From assembly GCA_037102815.1 (NCBI GenBank), contig BTPP01000002.1, forward strand, positions 2,976,001 through 3,040,000: a stretch of 64,000 nt of DNA. Reading direction: 5' to 3'. The DNA comes from Neurospora intermedia. Lineage: Eukaryota > Ascomycota > Sordariomycetes > Sordariales > Sordariaceae. Under the pieces are notes generated by a model. It was not told the origin of the DNA. It saw only the letters and a program-made list of their open reading frames with translations, and made no database searches. Positions 49,063-60,405 of this stretch are shown here, piece after piece (position 1 is the stretch's first letter; every line of letters begins with the position of its first letter). The translations under genes and the position numbers were made by a program.

Positions 49063-52000
49063 TTAACCCTCAAAGTGAAATCTTGCCGCCGTCAACATGC
49101 CAAGTCCATCTCTGGGCGCGATATACCTCCGGCGGTACGTGTTTGTGAAGTCTTGCAGTAGAGTCCTGACATGTCTCAAGTTCGAACGATCGCCTCCCTG
49201 CAGCTTCTCGTTGATCTTGGCCATGAGCTTGTTGGCTTCAGCATCCGTGATAGTACCGGCTGGCAACATCCTGATTGTGCGGTCAACCCAGGCGGACGTC
49301 TCAGCGGGGAGAAGCTCGAACATGCCCAGCAGAACACCACTACCGTCACTAAAGCAGTCGCGAGGGAATGTGATCATCATGCCCGCCAAGGTCTGCTTGA
49401 TGAGCGCCTCACCCTGGCTGAGCAGGAGCTGCCTGACGTGCTCACGAAGCTGTACGCCGACTGCACCGAACTGCTGGCTCGATGAGGCGGGGTTATCACC
49501 GCCGTAGGTGAGAAGGTCGCGGATATAGTGAAGCGCAGCCGAAACGGGCTCCTGCTTCTCCAGAGACAAGGCCGAGATGGCAGCCTGGAAGATGGGGGTG
49601 AAGAGGGGAGACGGGATCAACCTCTGAGGGTAGTAGAGAAGGGCATCAATGAGGAGACGGTAAAAGTCTTCAATCACGTCGGGCAGATCGATGGGAGCAA
49701 TGTCACTCATCATGCGGAGGACGTTGGTCGCTTGCGCCTCGAAGAAGCCATAAATGCTATCCACGATGCCATCTTCGACATGTTCTCGGTCTTCTGAGAA
49801 CTCGCGCAGAATAGCGCTCGACGCCCACAAGAAACAACCCTGCTTAGACTTAGCAAAGCCCTCTGCCAGCTTGTTGGCCAGTGGCCCGAGTAGAGGCGTA
49901 ATGGCTGTCCTGTAAGAGATGACCATGAAACGCCAGCATCTGCAAATCCGCTCACAAATCGGGACGAAGTCGATAAAGTTGTCCAGGATAGTGGCGAGGA
50001 TAGGGAATACTTCTTGCCAGTACCGAACAGCCGGGTTATCCGAGTTACTAGGCCAGTATGGCACGACGTTCTGGACATATTGGGTAAGGAGGTTGATGTG
50101 ATCTAGCAAAAGCGTTAGTCAATTCGGGCGTACGTATGTAGTTCAGGGCATTTGAACTTACCAGCAAGCTCCAACTTGGAGGTATCATCGGTAGCGTTAT
50201 TGGCCTTGGTCATCAGGCGTTGGACCAGAGGATCGCAATAGAGCTTGAGAAGGCTATATATATCCTCTGTCTTTTGCACACTAATGACGGTCGCTACACC
50301 CTCGGTCAGATCTTCCTTGCTATGGTCGCTGAGTGTATCAAGGATGGAGTTGTAGAAGCCTTGCAGCTCGATGGCCTGGGGACCCAACAGATGCTTGCAG
50401 TCGACGCAGAAGTACTTGAACGACTGGGCAGCAGCGCGCAGAATCTCCTGAGAGGAAGTCTGGAAAGACGCCAAAACGTAGGAGAGCTGGGGTTGAAGGT
50501 AGTCGGGGTGGGCCGACGTCCATTCTGTATAACGACCAAACACCATGATGGCTGCGAACCGCAACTTCTCGTTATTGATAGGAATTTGGACCAACAGAGG
50601 CATGATCTCCGGCAGGACGATGTTTTCTTCCTTGTCTACCAGGCGACCCAGAGCTCGCAGGGCAAAGAGCGGCGCCTCAAGCGACTGCCAATGCGGCACT
50701 GCTGACTCTGTCGCCTGGCCGCCAAACTTCTCCCTCCAAATCTTAATAGCCTCGTGAACCTTTGTAAGACATTCCGTAGTACCCATCACCTGGCAGGCAT
50801 CTTTCATGGTGTCGCCCATATGATGACGGAACTCGCGGAACTTTTCTTCCTGTTCGCGATCTCCGTCGAAAAGGTCAAACTCGTTGGGGTCGTCGGATTC
50901 GGGGTACTCGAGCTGCTTGAGAAGGACGTCGACGAGCTTAGAGTAGACATCCAAGAGTTGCATCCTAGCCGCGATGTAGTGTTCCAAGGTGAGGTATTGC
51001 TTCAACTCATACCAAAAGTTGAATGTGTAATGAATGGCATCCCTTTCCTTATCCCTAGCACAGCACTCCAGCAGAGCATCGACCAACGGGCGGAAATGTT
51101 GCGGCTCGCGCGCACAAAGCAAGACCCAGGAGTCACCGGCATCAGCGAACACTCGGGTGATGGCCTTGAACCCTTCGATATCCTCCTCATCGGCCAGCGC
51201 TTGGATGCGCGGCCTTAGCTGAAGGACCTTGGGGAGGAGCGCCTGAATAGTTTCGAGGTTATCGTCCACGTCTCTGGTTTCTCTGCAAATGATGCCAAGG
51301 CATTCGGCAGCCGCCTGCAAGGACCTGTCGTCGGAAAGCCCATTGATAACAGCATCGAGAAGAGGCGAGTTCACCACCACGGTAACTGGAACCTCGCGAA
51401 GCCATGAGGTAATGCACTCGAACAGTTGGGGGTTTGTGGCAGCAGCAGCTGGAGGCTATGTTAGTCAAAGATGGTATAGCTGTTTTTCAAGTGATACTTA
51501 CGCGAAGACTGGGCATAGTTAATGAGGAGTCCGACAACCTCATTCGCGTTGTCGGCAAGCAGTTCTGATGTTCTTTGGATGAGCTCTTCTTCCTGTTATG
51601 ATCCCAAATTAGACTCTGATCCAGGCTGGTGCCACCAACGTGGCTGGTCGAACTGGAGGCAAAGGCGAGCCGCGACATATCGATCCACATACAGACAAGG
51701 TGATTTTGCGGCCTTCCGTGACCTCTTCGGGAAGTACTCGTAGGAAGTCCAAGATGCAGGCGTGGCTGGAAACATCATCTCCGAGGGCGCTGACGACAGT
51801 TTGCAATACATCCTTCCAGGACTGCATCTGGATGGCTAGGATGGCCAGACACACGCATAGTTGGACTCGGACGGGCTTGGGGCCACTGGCGAACTTCTTG
51901 AGGAGGACTAGGATCTGGTTGCGAAGAGCAGCATGTTCACTTTCGGGAATTTGCGTTGCGAGGTCGTAGGTAATCTGAGAATCGTGAATGTCAGCGGTGC

Positions 52001-52354
52001 GCTACATACGAGCGTAGCGGTATCGTCGTGATCCGATGGGTATCTGTAAGTACCTTGCCCTTCAGTGTCGTTGCTGCGAAGAGTTGCGCCTCGGCTTCGG
52101 GAGAGCCCTGCAAGATCGATATTGTGGTAGTCCAGGCCTCGTTCTACAGTCGATTGAGAAATGCGGGTTAGTCACATGCGGATCATAGGACTATTGGCGT
52201 CGAAAGAGCTGAAAGCACAACTGACCGACTTCTGAAACTTTTGCAGGTAGTCCATGGCGGCCTTCTTGGAACCGGAGTCACCACTCCGCATCGTCAGCAT
52301 GGCCTGCAGGACATTTGGAGTGCTGAAGCCGTCTGCGGCGCCGTTGGAAGCCAT
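49063..52354 (-). CDS. mtr10: Importin-beta family nuclear import receptor MTR10/transportin-SR
   Basis: Six exons: 52226-52354, 52054-52143, 51693-51974, 51502-51592, 50162-51448 and 49063-50102, giving 972 aa, the usual size for the Mtr10/TNPO3 group. The protein is a string of HEAT-type helices. The N-terminus (VLQAMLTMRSGDSGSKKAAMD, with FQKSNEAWTT across the first junction) is the Ran-binding part. PHWQSLEAPLFALRALGR and the region around YCDPLVQRL are typical of the Mtr10 branch, and the C-terminus ends LLQDFTNTYRRR. The family carries SR/RGG mRNA-binding proteins such as Npl3 into the nucleus, and tRNAs. All five introns are 53-100 nt and sit in frame. It is head to head with the SmE gene, 954 bases apart. 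Confidence 0.93.
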
Positions 52355-53308
52355 GTTGGGCAGCTTATGATTGTGTATGATGTGATTTAGCTCGAATACA
52401 ACTGAAGTGTTGTGACGGCAGGTGTTGCGATGTGGTGTTGCAAGTGGAAGCTATCGCTGGGGGTATCGCAGGTCGCAAAGTGGATGGATCAGCCCCTCCT
52501 ATTCGACAGGAGTGTTGTCCGACTTATCGGTCTTGCGACGCGATGGAAGCTTTGAGAATATGTTGTTGTAAAGGCGAGGAGCTGAGATGCGCACGGGGTA
52601 TATGAAGCTCCAGAGAGGTTGCAAGAATAAAGAACTGAGCGGTACTGTACGGTGCCGCCGTGGTGACAGGATTGCTGCAAGTTGGAGGTTGCCGGCGACG
52701 ATTTGCTCTTGAGCGTCCAAAGAAACGACGATTGAAAAACATCCCGCCAACAATCGAAGAACGTCAGGCTGCCTGACACCGACCGACCGAGAGTGGAGTA
52801 AACGGCGGCGGGCAAGCGGGTCAAAGAAAGTGGAAGCACATCCTGCACCGCCATAAGTGGGACAAGCGGGAGGGGCTCATGCTACCCCAGACTGAAGATT
52901 CTGTGGCTTGAGAGCCTGAGCAGCTCGGAAAAAGTGTATTGAGCTGAATGCCAAGAGCTTATGACACGACGCTGTGGGCCCAGCAGCATGTACGCAGTAA
53001 CTAAGCGCACGGGCCAGCTGTGAGCAGCTCCCGTCCCGTCCCCGGCGGGTGCTTGTGAAAACAAGAGCTCCACACGCCAGAGACAGACAGGCAGGCAATT
53101 CGACATTCGGGGGAAATTCATTGAAGTCACGTCCCGGCCGTAGAGAGAACGCGTCTGGGAACAACTGCAAGCCAAGCCCAGCCGACCAACAACGACCATC
53201 CACATTGAACTTGATTGCGACTTACTTCTTCAGCCTCCACATCACCATCAAACTTCTCTCCTAAACAACAGCCAAACGACCAAACCACAACAAACTTTTA
53301 CCTTCAAC
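52355..53308. other. Divergent promoter shared by MTR10 and SmE
   Basis: Both genes start outward from this 954-base spacer, so it must hold two promoters and 5' UTRs. Short ORFs on both strands are not credible. No TATA box or named site stands out. Confidence 0.55.
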
Positions 53309-53785
53309 ATGACCGGCAGAGGTGGTGGCGGCAACCGCCGTGTTCTTCTTCCTCCCATCAACTTCCTTTTCCGTCTTTTGCAACAACACTCGACCGTCCA
53401 AATCTGGCTGTACGAACAGCTCCACATTCGCATTATCGGCACCATTCGTGTAGGATTCTCCATCGTGGCCTCCCCGAAAAGCAAACATAGGTGCTGACAA
53501 TTCCGTCTTATAGGGCTTCGACGAGTTCATGAACCTGGTGGTGAGTAGCGGCGCACGTCCCACTAGCACTACGAGACCTAACCCGATTTCCACAGATCGA
53601 TAATGCGATTGAGGTTAAGCTAGTCTCCAAGACAAACGAGACGGAGGAAAGGAGGGAGCTTGGGGTAAGAATATGTTTAGGGCTGGACGTTGATGTTGTG
53701 GTGGTGGAAAGGGTGGCTAACTGGGTCGCAGCAAATCCTCCTGAAGGGCGACAATGTCTCGCTCATCCAGAGCTACTCCGGGTGA
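53309..53785 (+). CDS. sme1: Small nuclear ribonucleoprotein SmE
   Basis: Four short exons: 53309-53449, 53514-53540 (27 nt), 53596-53664 and 53732-53785, giving 96 aa, which matches the family (about 90). The Sm1 motif is PINFLFRLLQQHSTVQIWLYEQ followed by IIGTIRGFDEFMNLV. Sm2 is LLKGDNVSLIQSYSG. SmE is one of seven Sm proteins forming the ring on U1, U2, U4 and U5 snRNAs, so it is essential for splicing. The second exon encodes exactly GFDEFMNLV. Introns are 55-67 nt and all phase 0. The first donor, GTAGGA, is weak but is the one that keeps the conserved IRGFDEF junction. It is convergent with the cyclo-ligase gene, 258 bases away. Confidence 0.94.
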
Positions 53786-54043
53786 AGAGCTCCAAACCTG
53801 AAGGAGAAGCGGTAATCGACGATGCAATTTACGCTGGGACCTACATCGAGCGACGAGCCAGCAGATCTAAAGCTGTACATAGACGGCCCACAAAGATGTG
53901 GTGCGCGGCCTCCTACACAACAAACGACACCGAATCTACGAAAGAGATACCAGGGAAAAGCGATTGGCCGAGGCGCACAGGAATGTCGACTATATGTATT
54001 TGATCAAAGGGAGGCAGTACGGGATGGATATCAGGTCATGGAA

Positions 54044-54832
54044 CTATTTGGGTGCAGGAGGGCTCTTAATCTCGCCATTTCCGAGTATCAGGCCGTCCAG
54101 AGGTTGATCGTGGCGACCAACAGGTACCGACCCCTCGGACGGAGAGGATAGAAACTGCTCAGACAGCGCTAAGCCATAAAGCAATACAGGGGTTTCCTGC
54201 TTCCCCAGCTCGACAGACTTTTGGTTGTGCCGGTTGATGAAGTAGTCGTAGAAGCCTTTGCCGTGTCCGAGTCGTCTGATGGCCCCAGCTTCCGGGTCAA
54301 TGTCGAAGGCCACGCCGGGCATGAGGATCAAGTCAAGCAGGGTTTGGTCGGAGTGATGGGCGTCGGGACCTCCAAACACCCTCTGCCGCTCATGGACCGT
54401 GGCCGGGTCGATGCTGGGAATGCCCCATCTGTCTGGCTTGAGGGACTCATAGTCGTGAAGGTCTTTAAGGCGGACCATGTCCATGACGCGGGCTGGGAGG
54501 TTGGGCGAGGCCAGGGGGTTCTTGTGAAGATACGGGATGAAAACCTCTTTGCCGGACTCTAGAGCGTGCCTGACGATGCCATCGGTCTGGATCTCGCCCG
54601 TGGGCATTGACAGGAACACGCTGACCCGTTTGGCGTCTACGTAGGGTTGGAAGTTCCTCAGAGTGTTGAAGACCACAGAACCTGCAATTGCGGATTTAGT
54701 CTGCGCTGGCAGTACAATTGCGGTCTATGGAGCTGTCTTACTCTGTGACTTGACGGCCTCGTGAGAGAGTGCGCCGAGCTTGTTCTTCATAGCAGAGCGA
54801 ATCTGTTGTTTGGCGGCGTTGAGAGAAGCCAT
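54044..54832 (-). CDS. 5-formyltetrahydrofolate cyclo-ligase (MTHFS)
   Basis: Two exons, 54742-54832 and 54044-54681 (60-nt intron), giving 242 aa, the usual size. The enzyme uses ATP to convert 5-formyl-THF to 5,10-methenyl-THF and so returns folinic acid to one-carbon metabolism. Family marks: an N-terminal helix AKQQIRSAMKNKLGALS with the conserved Lys/Arg, FLSMPTGEIQTDGIV, LILMPGVAFD, and the phosphate-binding LGHGKGFYDYF. The start at 54832 (MASLNAAKQQ) is chosen because the helix begins right after it. In-frame ATGs at 54862 and 54853 would add about ten residues and cannot be excluded. It is divergent from the OPT gene by about 1 kb. Confidence 0.92.
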
Positions 54833-55855
54833 TGCGGATGTGTCCTCAACCATTCCAGACATTCTCGTGTGACTACAGAAGTACCCAGGAGAAAGTAGGT
54901 CGATCAGCTTAATAGCAGTTGGAGTGAGCACACGCAGAGCTACGGTGACGCTTTAGTTTCGGCCAAGAGCTGCTCGAGTGTGAGTCGGAGGGTTCATCTT
55001 ATCTTATCGATCGACTTCAAGCGGGCACAACCTAGGTATCAAGTTGGATCCAATCTCCAGCGAGATGCCTCTGTGGGCGATGACGGCAGGTCGGCAGGCC
55101 GGCAGGGTGCCTAGAAATACCCGTCCGGGCACTTGGTTTCAGCCTCCCGCTGGCGTGCAGATGCGCTGTACTTTAGCGCGTCATCCCATTGATGTCCGCT
55201 AGGTTCCATCCCGCAACCGTTCCCCGCTACAAATTGGGGATAGGAACTTTTTGTTCCATCTTCCATGTCCCGTCACCTAAAAAATGGCGGGGAAGCGACC
55301 ACGCGCAGATATTTGTTCATCGACCATACAAAAATGGAAAAACGCAACCTTGACGCCAACATTTGTATCCCCTCATCGAGACTGTCGATCCATTGCAAAT
55401 CGAATTGGCAATGACCATGACTCGCCATTCTGCGCTGTAGCACTCTTTTGATCATGTTCTAGTCCCCGTATTACACAGGTACTCGCTCTTCTGTTTGTTA
55501 GGTATAATCTGTCACCATCAGAGATACTTCTAGAGTACGCTAGTCGGGGTCTCTTCTCCCGTTGTCGCGATCCCACAGCTTCCCTTCGCCTAGCCGTCCA
55601 TTGTTAACTCTCGCTCGACTGGAAACACCGCGGGCGCGAAATACCACAAGTCCCCAAGTGATAGCGGAACGAAACGTCCAGTCGAAGCCCAACTCCGTGG
55701 CAGGCTCCATCAGGGCAACTGGGCGCAACCTAACAGGGATTGGACTTGTGCGGACCCCCGCCCGGGTATCGGATTTGTGAAAGGTTCCTCGTCCTTGGTT
55801 CCCATTGACTCGTTACTTGCATCTTGCCCCAGGCGGGCAGGAAGACAGATTCCGT
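54833..55855. other. Divergent promoter between the cyclo-ligase and the OPT transporter
   Basis: About 1 kb with no supported gene. Both genes read outward from it, and the left 30 bases may be coding if an upstream ATG of the cyclo-ligase is used. No named regulatory site is evident. Confidence 0.5.
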
Positions 55856-58800
55856 ATGACGCCTGACCGAGATAGGAGTCCTTCACCCGACATACCTTTC
55901 TTCTTGGATGGTTCGGATCGTAATCCAAGCTTCCCGCTTCGTGAACTGCTGCATCAAGCTGTACTGCCGGCCGGCACCAATTCGTCATCCACCACTCGAG
56001 GGCAGCCGACGCCAACCTCGTCGCACTCTTCACAAGACTTTGAAGTCTCACTCATTGGCTCGACACAAGATCAGAATCGCGTTAATCCGTTGCCTGGGCG
56101 GGACGAGCCCGTCCAGACCTTGCCTGGCCATGCCCATGGACTACTCCAGCAACTTCACTTATACGAGGAGACGGGTGGCGACAACGCAGATAGCGACAAC
56201 GATAGCATACCCAGCGAGCCCGTATCTGAAGAACTCATGACCAAAAGACAACCTTCCCTTCTCTCCGTAGCGCCGGGGCGAGACAGTCCCTCCTACGGAG
56301 CCATAACCTCGGCGCCGGCCCGGGCGACCAGTGCTCCCCAATCCGAAGGGGGCGAACCAGCCGCTCGCGCCGAGTCCCGCTCCGAAAGCAGTGCTCGATT
56401 TCGAACAGGTCATGATTCAACCGGCAGGAGCTCGACGGGGGACAGCTGCGATGGATCTGTGGGAAGATCGTCCGAGCGACTTTCCTTGTCGCTGCGAAAA
56501 TCTGGCGAATGGGGCGGCTCAATGACAATGCGAGGAATCGAGGGTCGTTTTGAAACCGAGGTACCGCTCGAAGGAGAGTCTTTGCTGGACCATATCGATG
56601 AGTTGAACGAGTTGGATGAAACTGAGGAGGACCCGGCCGACAACTCTCCCTACGCGCAAGTACGGGCTTCAGTTGCGCCCACTGATAATACGACACTTTC
56701 CATCAACACTCCACGAATGTGGACCTTGGCCGTGCTATTTTCCATTATCGGATCTTCCACCAACTTATTCTTCTCGTTGAGATACCCCAGTGTTGCCATC
56801 ACGCCTGTCATCGCACTCTTATCAACCCATCCCCTTGGTCTCATGTGGGACTTCTTCCTCAAACGAGCGGACGACCCCCCAGAAGAGTATGTTGATGGAT
56901 GTCGGACAGACAGTGCCAATATTTCGGTTGACCACCCGACCGATGAGCAACCACGTGTATTTGTTCCCTGGGAAAAAAGAAGCAAACTCGACCAGCTGCG
57001 ACTATGGCTCGCTCAGGGTCGCTGGAACGAGAAGGAACATAGTTGCGTCTATGTCAGCAGCAATGTCTCCTTCGGCTTTGCCTTTGCGACGGATGTTATC
57101 GTTGAGCAAACCCAGTTTTACAAGCAGGATGCCCCGATACTCTACCAGATTCTCCTCACCCTCTCTACTCAAATTATGGGCTACACCTTCGCCGGGCTCA
57201 CCCGGGGATTCCTTGTCCGGCCAAGCGGCATGATATGGCCCGGTACGCTCATGTCGGCCGCCATGTTTACTACCATTCACAAGCAGGAGAACCACGTGGC
57301 GAATGGGTGGAAGATGACTAGATGGAAGTTCTTCATGGTCGTGTTTCTCGCTGGCTTCCTCTTCTACTTTGTACCCGGCCTTTTGTTCCCCGCATTGAGC
57401 TATTTCAACGTCATCACCTGGTTTGCTCCCAAGAATGTTGTTGTTGCCAATCTCTTTGGCGTCGTGTCTGGCTTGGGATTGTTTCCCATGACATTTGACT
57501 GGGCCCAGATTGCCTATATCGGATCGCCTCTTCTAACACCATTTTGGGCAGCCATGAACGTGGTTGGCGGTCTTGTTGTGGTCATGTGGATTATTGCCCC
57601 TATTGCATACTACAGCAACTGGCTCTACTCCTCCTATATGCCGATATTATCAGCAGCCGTTTTCGACAACACAGGCCAGGTATATGATGTCAGCAGGATC
57701 CTCACGGAGGATTTCGTTTTCGATCGAGAAGCCTATTCGAAGTATAGCAGAGTCTTCCTCCCCATCACCTATGTCCTCGGCTATGCCGTTCAATTTGCCG
57801 GCCTGGCCTCTCTACTTACACATACCATATGCTGGCACGGCAGAGACATCTGGGCTCAGTGGAAGCAAACCCTGGGCGAGATGCATGGTGCTGAGCCCAA
57901 GGGCTCGTATGAGCCGGTTGCAGTGTCGACCGAGGGACTCAGTCGGACTTGGAGTCGGTTAAGCTCAAGACCAAGCTTTACTAGGTCTAATTCGAGCACG
58001 GAGAATATTATGAATAGGGAAGACGTACATAACCGGCTGATGAGGAGGTACAAGGATGCACCCATGTCGTGGTATCTCATCACTTGCATATTGATGCTGG
58101 CTATCGGTATCTTTGTCGTTGAATAGTAGGTCGGGATTCCCCGCGCACATGGTACATATCGATCTAACCCTGTCCATAGCTACCCAGTTCACCTGCCTTG
58201 GTACGGCTTGCTCCTCGCTCTCGGAATCTGCAGCATCCTCTTCATCCCTATCGGCATCATCATGGCAGTCACCAACCAGCACAGCAGCATTTACCTGATC
58301 TGCCAGCTCGTTGCTGGTGCCGTGTTTCCCGGGCGACCTGTTGCGAACATGGTCTTTGTGACTTACGGATACATCTCCTCAGCGCAGGGCATCAAGTTCG
58401 CTGCCGACCTCAAACTGGGTCACTACATGAAGATACCACCCCGGATCCTCTTCTCAGTTCAGATGGTAGCCACCATCGTCTCCTCCCTCACGCAGATCGG
58501 CGTCCTCAACTGGATGTTCAAGAACGTCCCCGGCCTTTGCACTCCAGAGGCCCTCAACGGGTTCACGTGCCCCATTGCCCGTGTGCACTTCAATGGGTCA
58601 ATTCTATGGGGCGTCGTTGGCCCTAGCGAGTTCTTCGGCCCCGGGGCAACCTACCGACCGCTTGTATGGGCGTTCGCAGTCGGAGCCGTCCTACCCATTC
58701 CGCTGTGGCTGTACGCACGCAAGAGGAAGGATAGTATTGTGCGGAAACTCAACCTCCCCGTTCTCTTTGGTTCGTTGGGCTGGATCCCGCCAGCAACAGG

Positions 58801-59083
58801 CTTGAACTTTTCGGTGTGGGCACTCGTTTGCTACGTGTTCAACTACGTGATAAAGAACCGGGCGCGAGCGTGGTGGGCCAAGTACACGATGACGCTCAGC
58901 GCCGCGCTGGATTCGGGCCTGGCGTTTGGCATTGTGGTGGTATTCTTCGGGTTTATCTATCCCGGGGTGGTCAAAGGGTTTAGTTGGTGGGGGACGGAAG
59001 TGTATAAACAGGGATGTGACTGGCAGGCTTGTGCGTATCAGGCGGTGCCGGAGGGGGGAAGGTTCGGGCCTGATGTTTGGTAG
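55856..59083 (+). CDS. OPT-family oligopeptide transporter with a long disordered N-terminus
   Basis: Two exons, 55856-58125 and 58180-59083 (54-nt intron), giving 1057 aa. Residues 1 to about 260 are Ser/Pro/Gly-rich and hydrophilic with an acidic end (DHIDELNELDETEEDPAD). The OPT core starts at about 264 with SPYAQVRASVAPTDN, a family-typical entry, followed by NTPRMWTLAVLFSI. About 14-16 membrane segments follow; LSYFNVITWFAPKN, GHYMKIPPRILFSVQM and WGVVGPSEFFGPGATY are OPT landmarks. The intron splits EYYPVHLPWYGLLLA. OPT proteins are proton-coupled importers of tetra-/pentapeptides, glutathione or metal-ligand complexes; the substrate cannot be told here. The frame is open upstream only from a TTG codon, so the first ATG (MTPDRDRSP) is used. 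Confidence 0.92.
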
Positions 59084-60405
59084 AGGAGGGTAATTCGGGC
59101 GGGATGTTGGGGATGTGTGCCTTGGATGAATGATGATGTTATGATTTGAGTATATTCACCATAAAATGATTGTAGATAGGAGAGACGATTTAAAAGGAGT
59201 GTTGTGGGTGTATAGTTACAACGAATGGACATACACGGAGACACGTGCTCACGATATTTATGATTTAAGTAGGAGCACCGGGGAGGCTCTTGGGGTACAT
59301 GCATATTGCGATGTAGCTACAGGATAAGGTGACAAGTGACAGATGTGTAAAGCTGTCTAGCTCCGAGTCCTCACTGCCTGACTTTTTACCTCATCGAAAC
59401 ATTCAACGGGCCCAACGTCCGGCTAATGCCTGTTTGAAGGCACTGAATCACTTGACAAACGGATCTCGAAGGAATCGGGGCCTCCAGTCGGACTGCGGGC
59501 CCGCCCCGCGTGGGAACGTCGCAAGTGGAATGCCCTGCTCCGGCATAAGCTAAGAAGGAGCCGATGGAATCAACGGCTTGGCTTCTTGGCGCCGGCCCTT
59601 CCCCCGACTTCCAGTTACATAGTCTTGGCGGACTCGGCACCCGATTGCTTCACAACTCCCATCCTCCTCCGTCTTCTTGTCTTTCCCTTGCAGGTCGAGG
59701 TCTCAGCTCTGCCCGACCCCTGATTCATGGCATTGGTCCGTGCGCAACCATTGAAACAGACGAGCGCTCGGCAGTTTGACAGCACCCAACTAAACTCATC
59801 CAACTAACCAACCATGACATGAAGCACACTGCACGTGTTGGTTGGTTGCAGGGTCGCGGACAGCTTTACATACATATGTAATGAGACCCGACTTCACTTC
59901 TTCACATTGTGTTCTTTCGCCTATTCTTTGTCACTTGAATGATTTGACTTTGTTGTTGTCTGTACTGGTTCGATCTAGTTAATGTTCAAGGCGTCGACTG
60001 ATGGCGACTGGGACGTGACACAGCAGGGTCCTCCTACTCGATTCCGTTCACGGCGGGAAATCATGAGCCTACACAAGGGAACCATCAAAATCAACACGGC
60101 AGTATATCGCACTGATATATCATGAAACGCATCAACTAAGATCCCTACGCATAACTAGACTTGCGACCTGGAGATACAACAACTTCGGCATTGACCAAAT
60201 CCACCTGTCTGGCCATCAAGGTACCCGCAAGGGTATCCTACATATCCCCATTTACATCGTCACCTTCCGGTAAAATTCACGGTTAAGGAGAACGAGTCCG
60301 CGCAGAGTAGTATCTGCGAACACACGTGAAGGAGTGACGCGTAAGAGGTGGAAGAAGAAGCGAAGAACCAAAGGAGAATTGCTTCGCAGTTGCGCCGAAC
60401 GCAAC
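59084..60405. other. Intergenic before the histidine acid phosphatase
   Basis: About 1.3 kb holding the OPT 3' UTR on the left and the presumed promoter and leader of the phosphatase on the right. No gene, RNA or repeat is evident. Confidence 0.5.
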
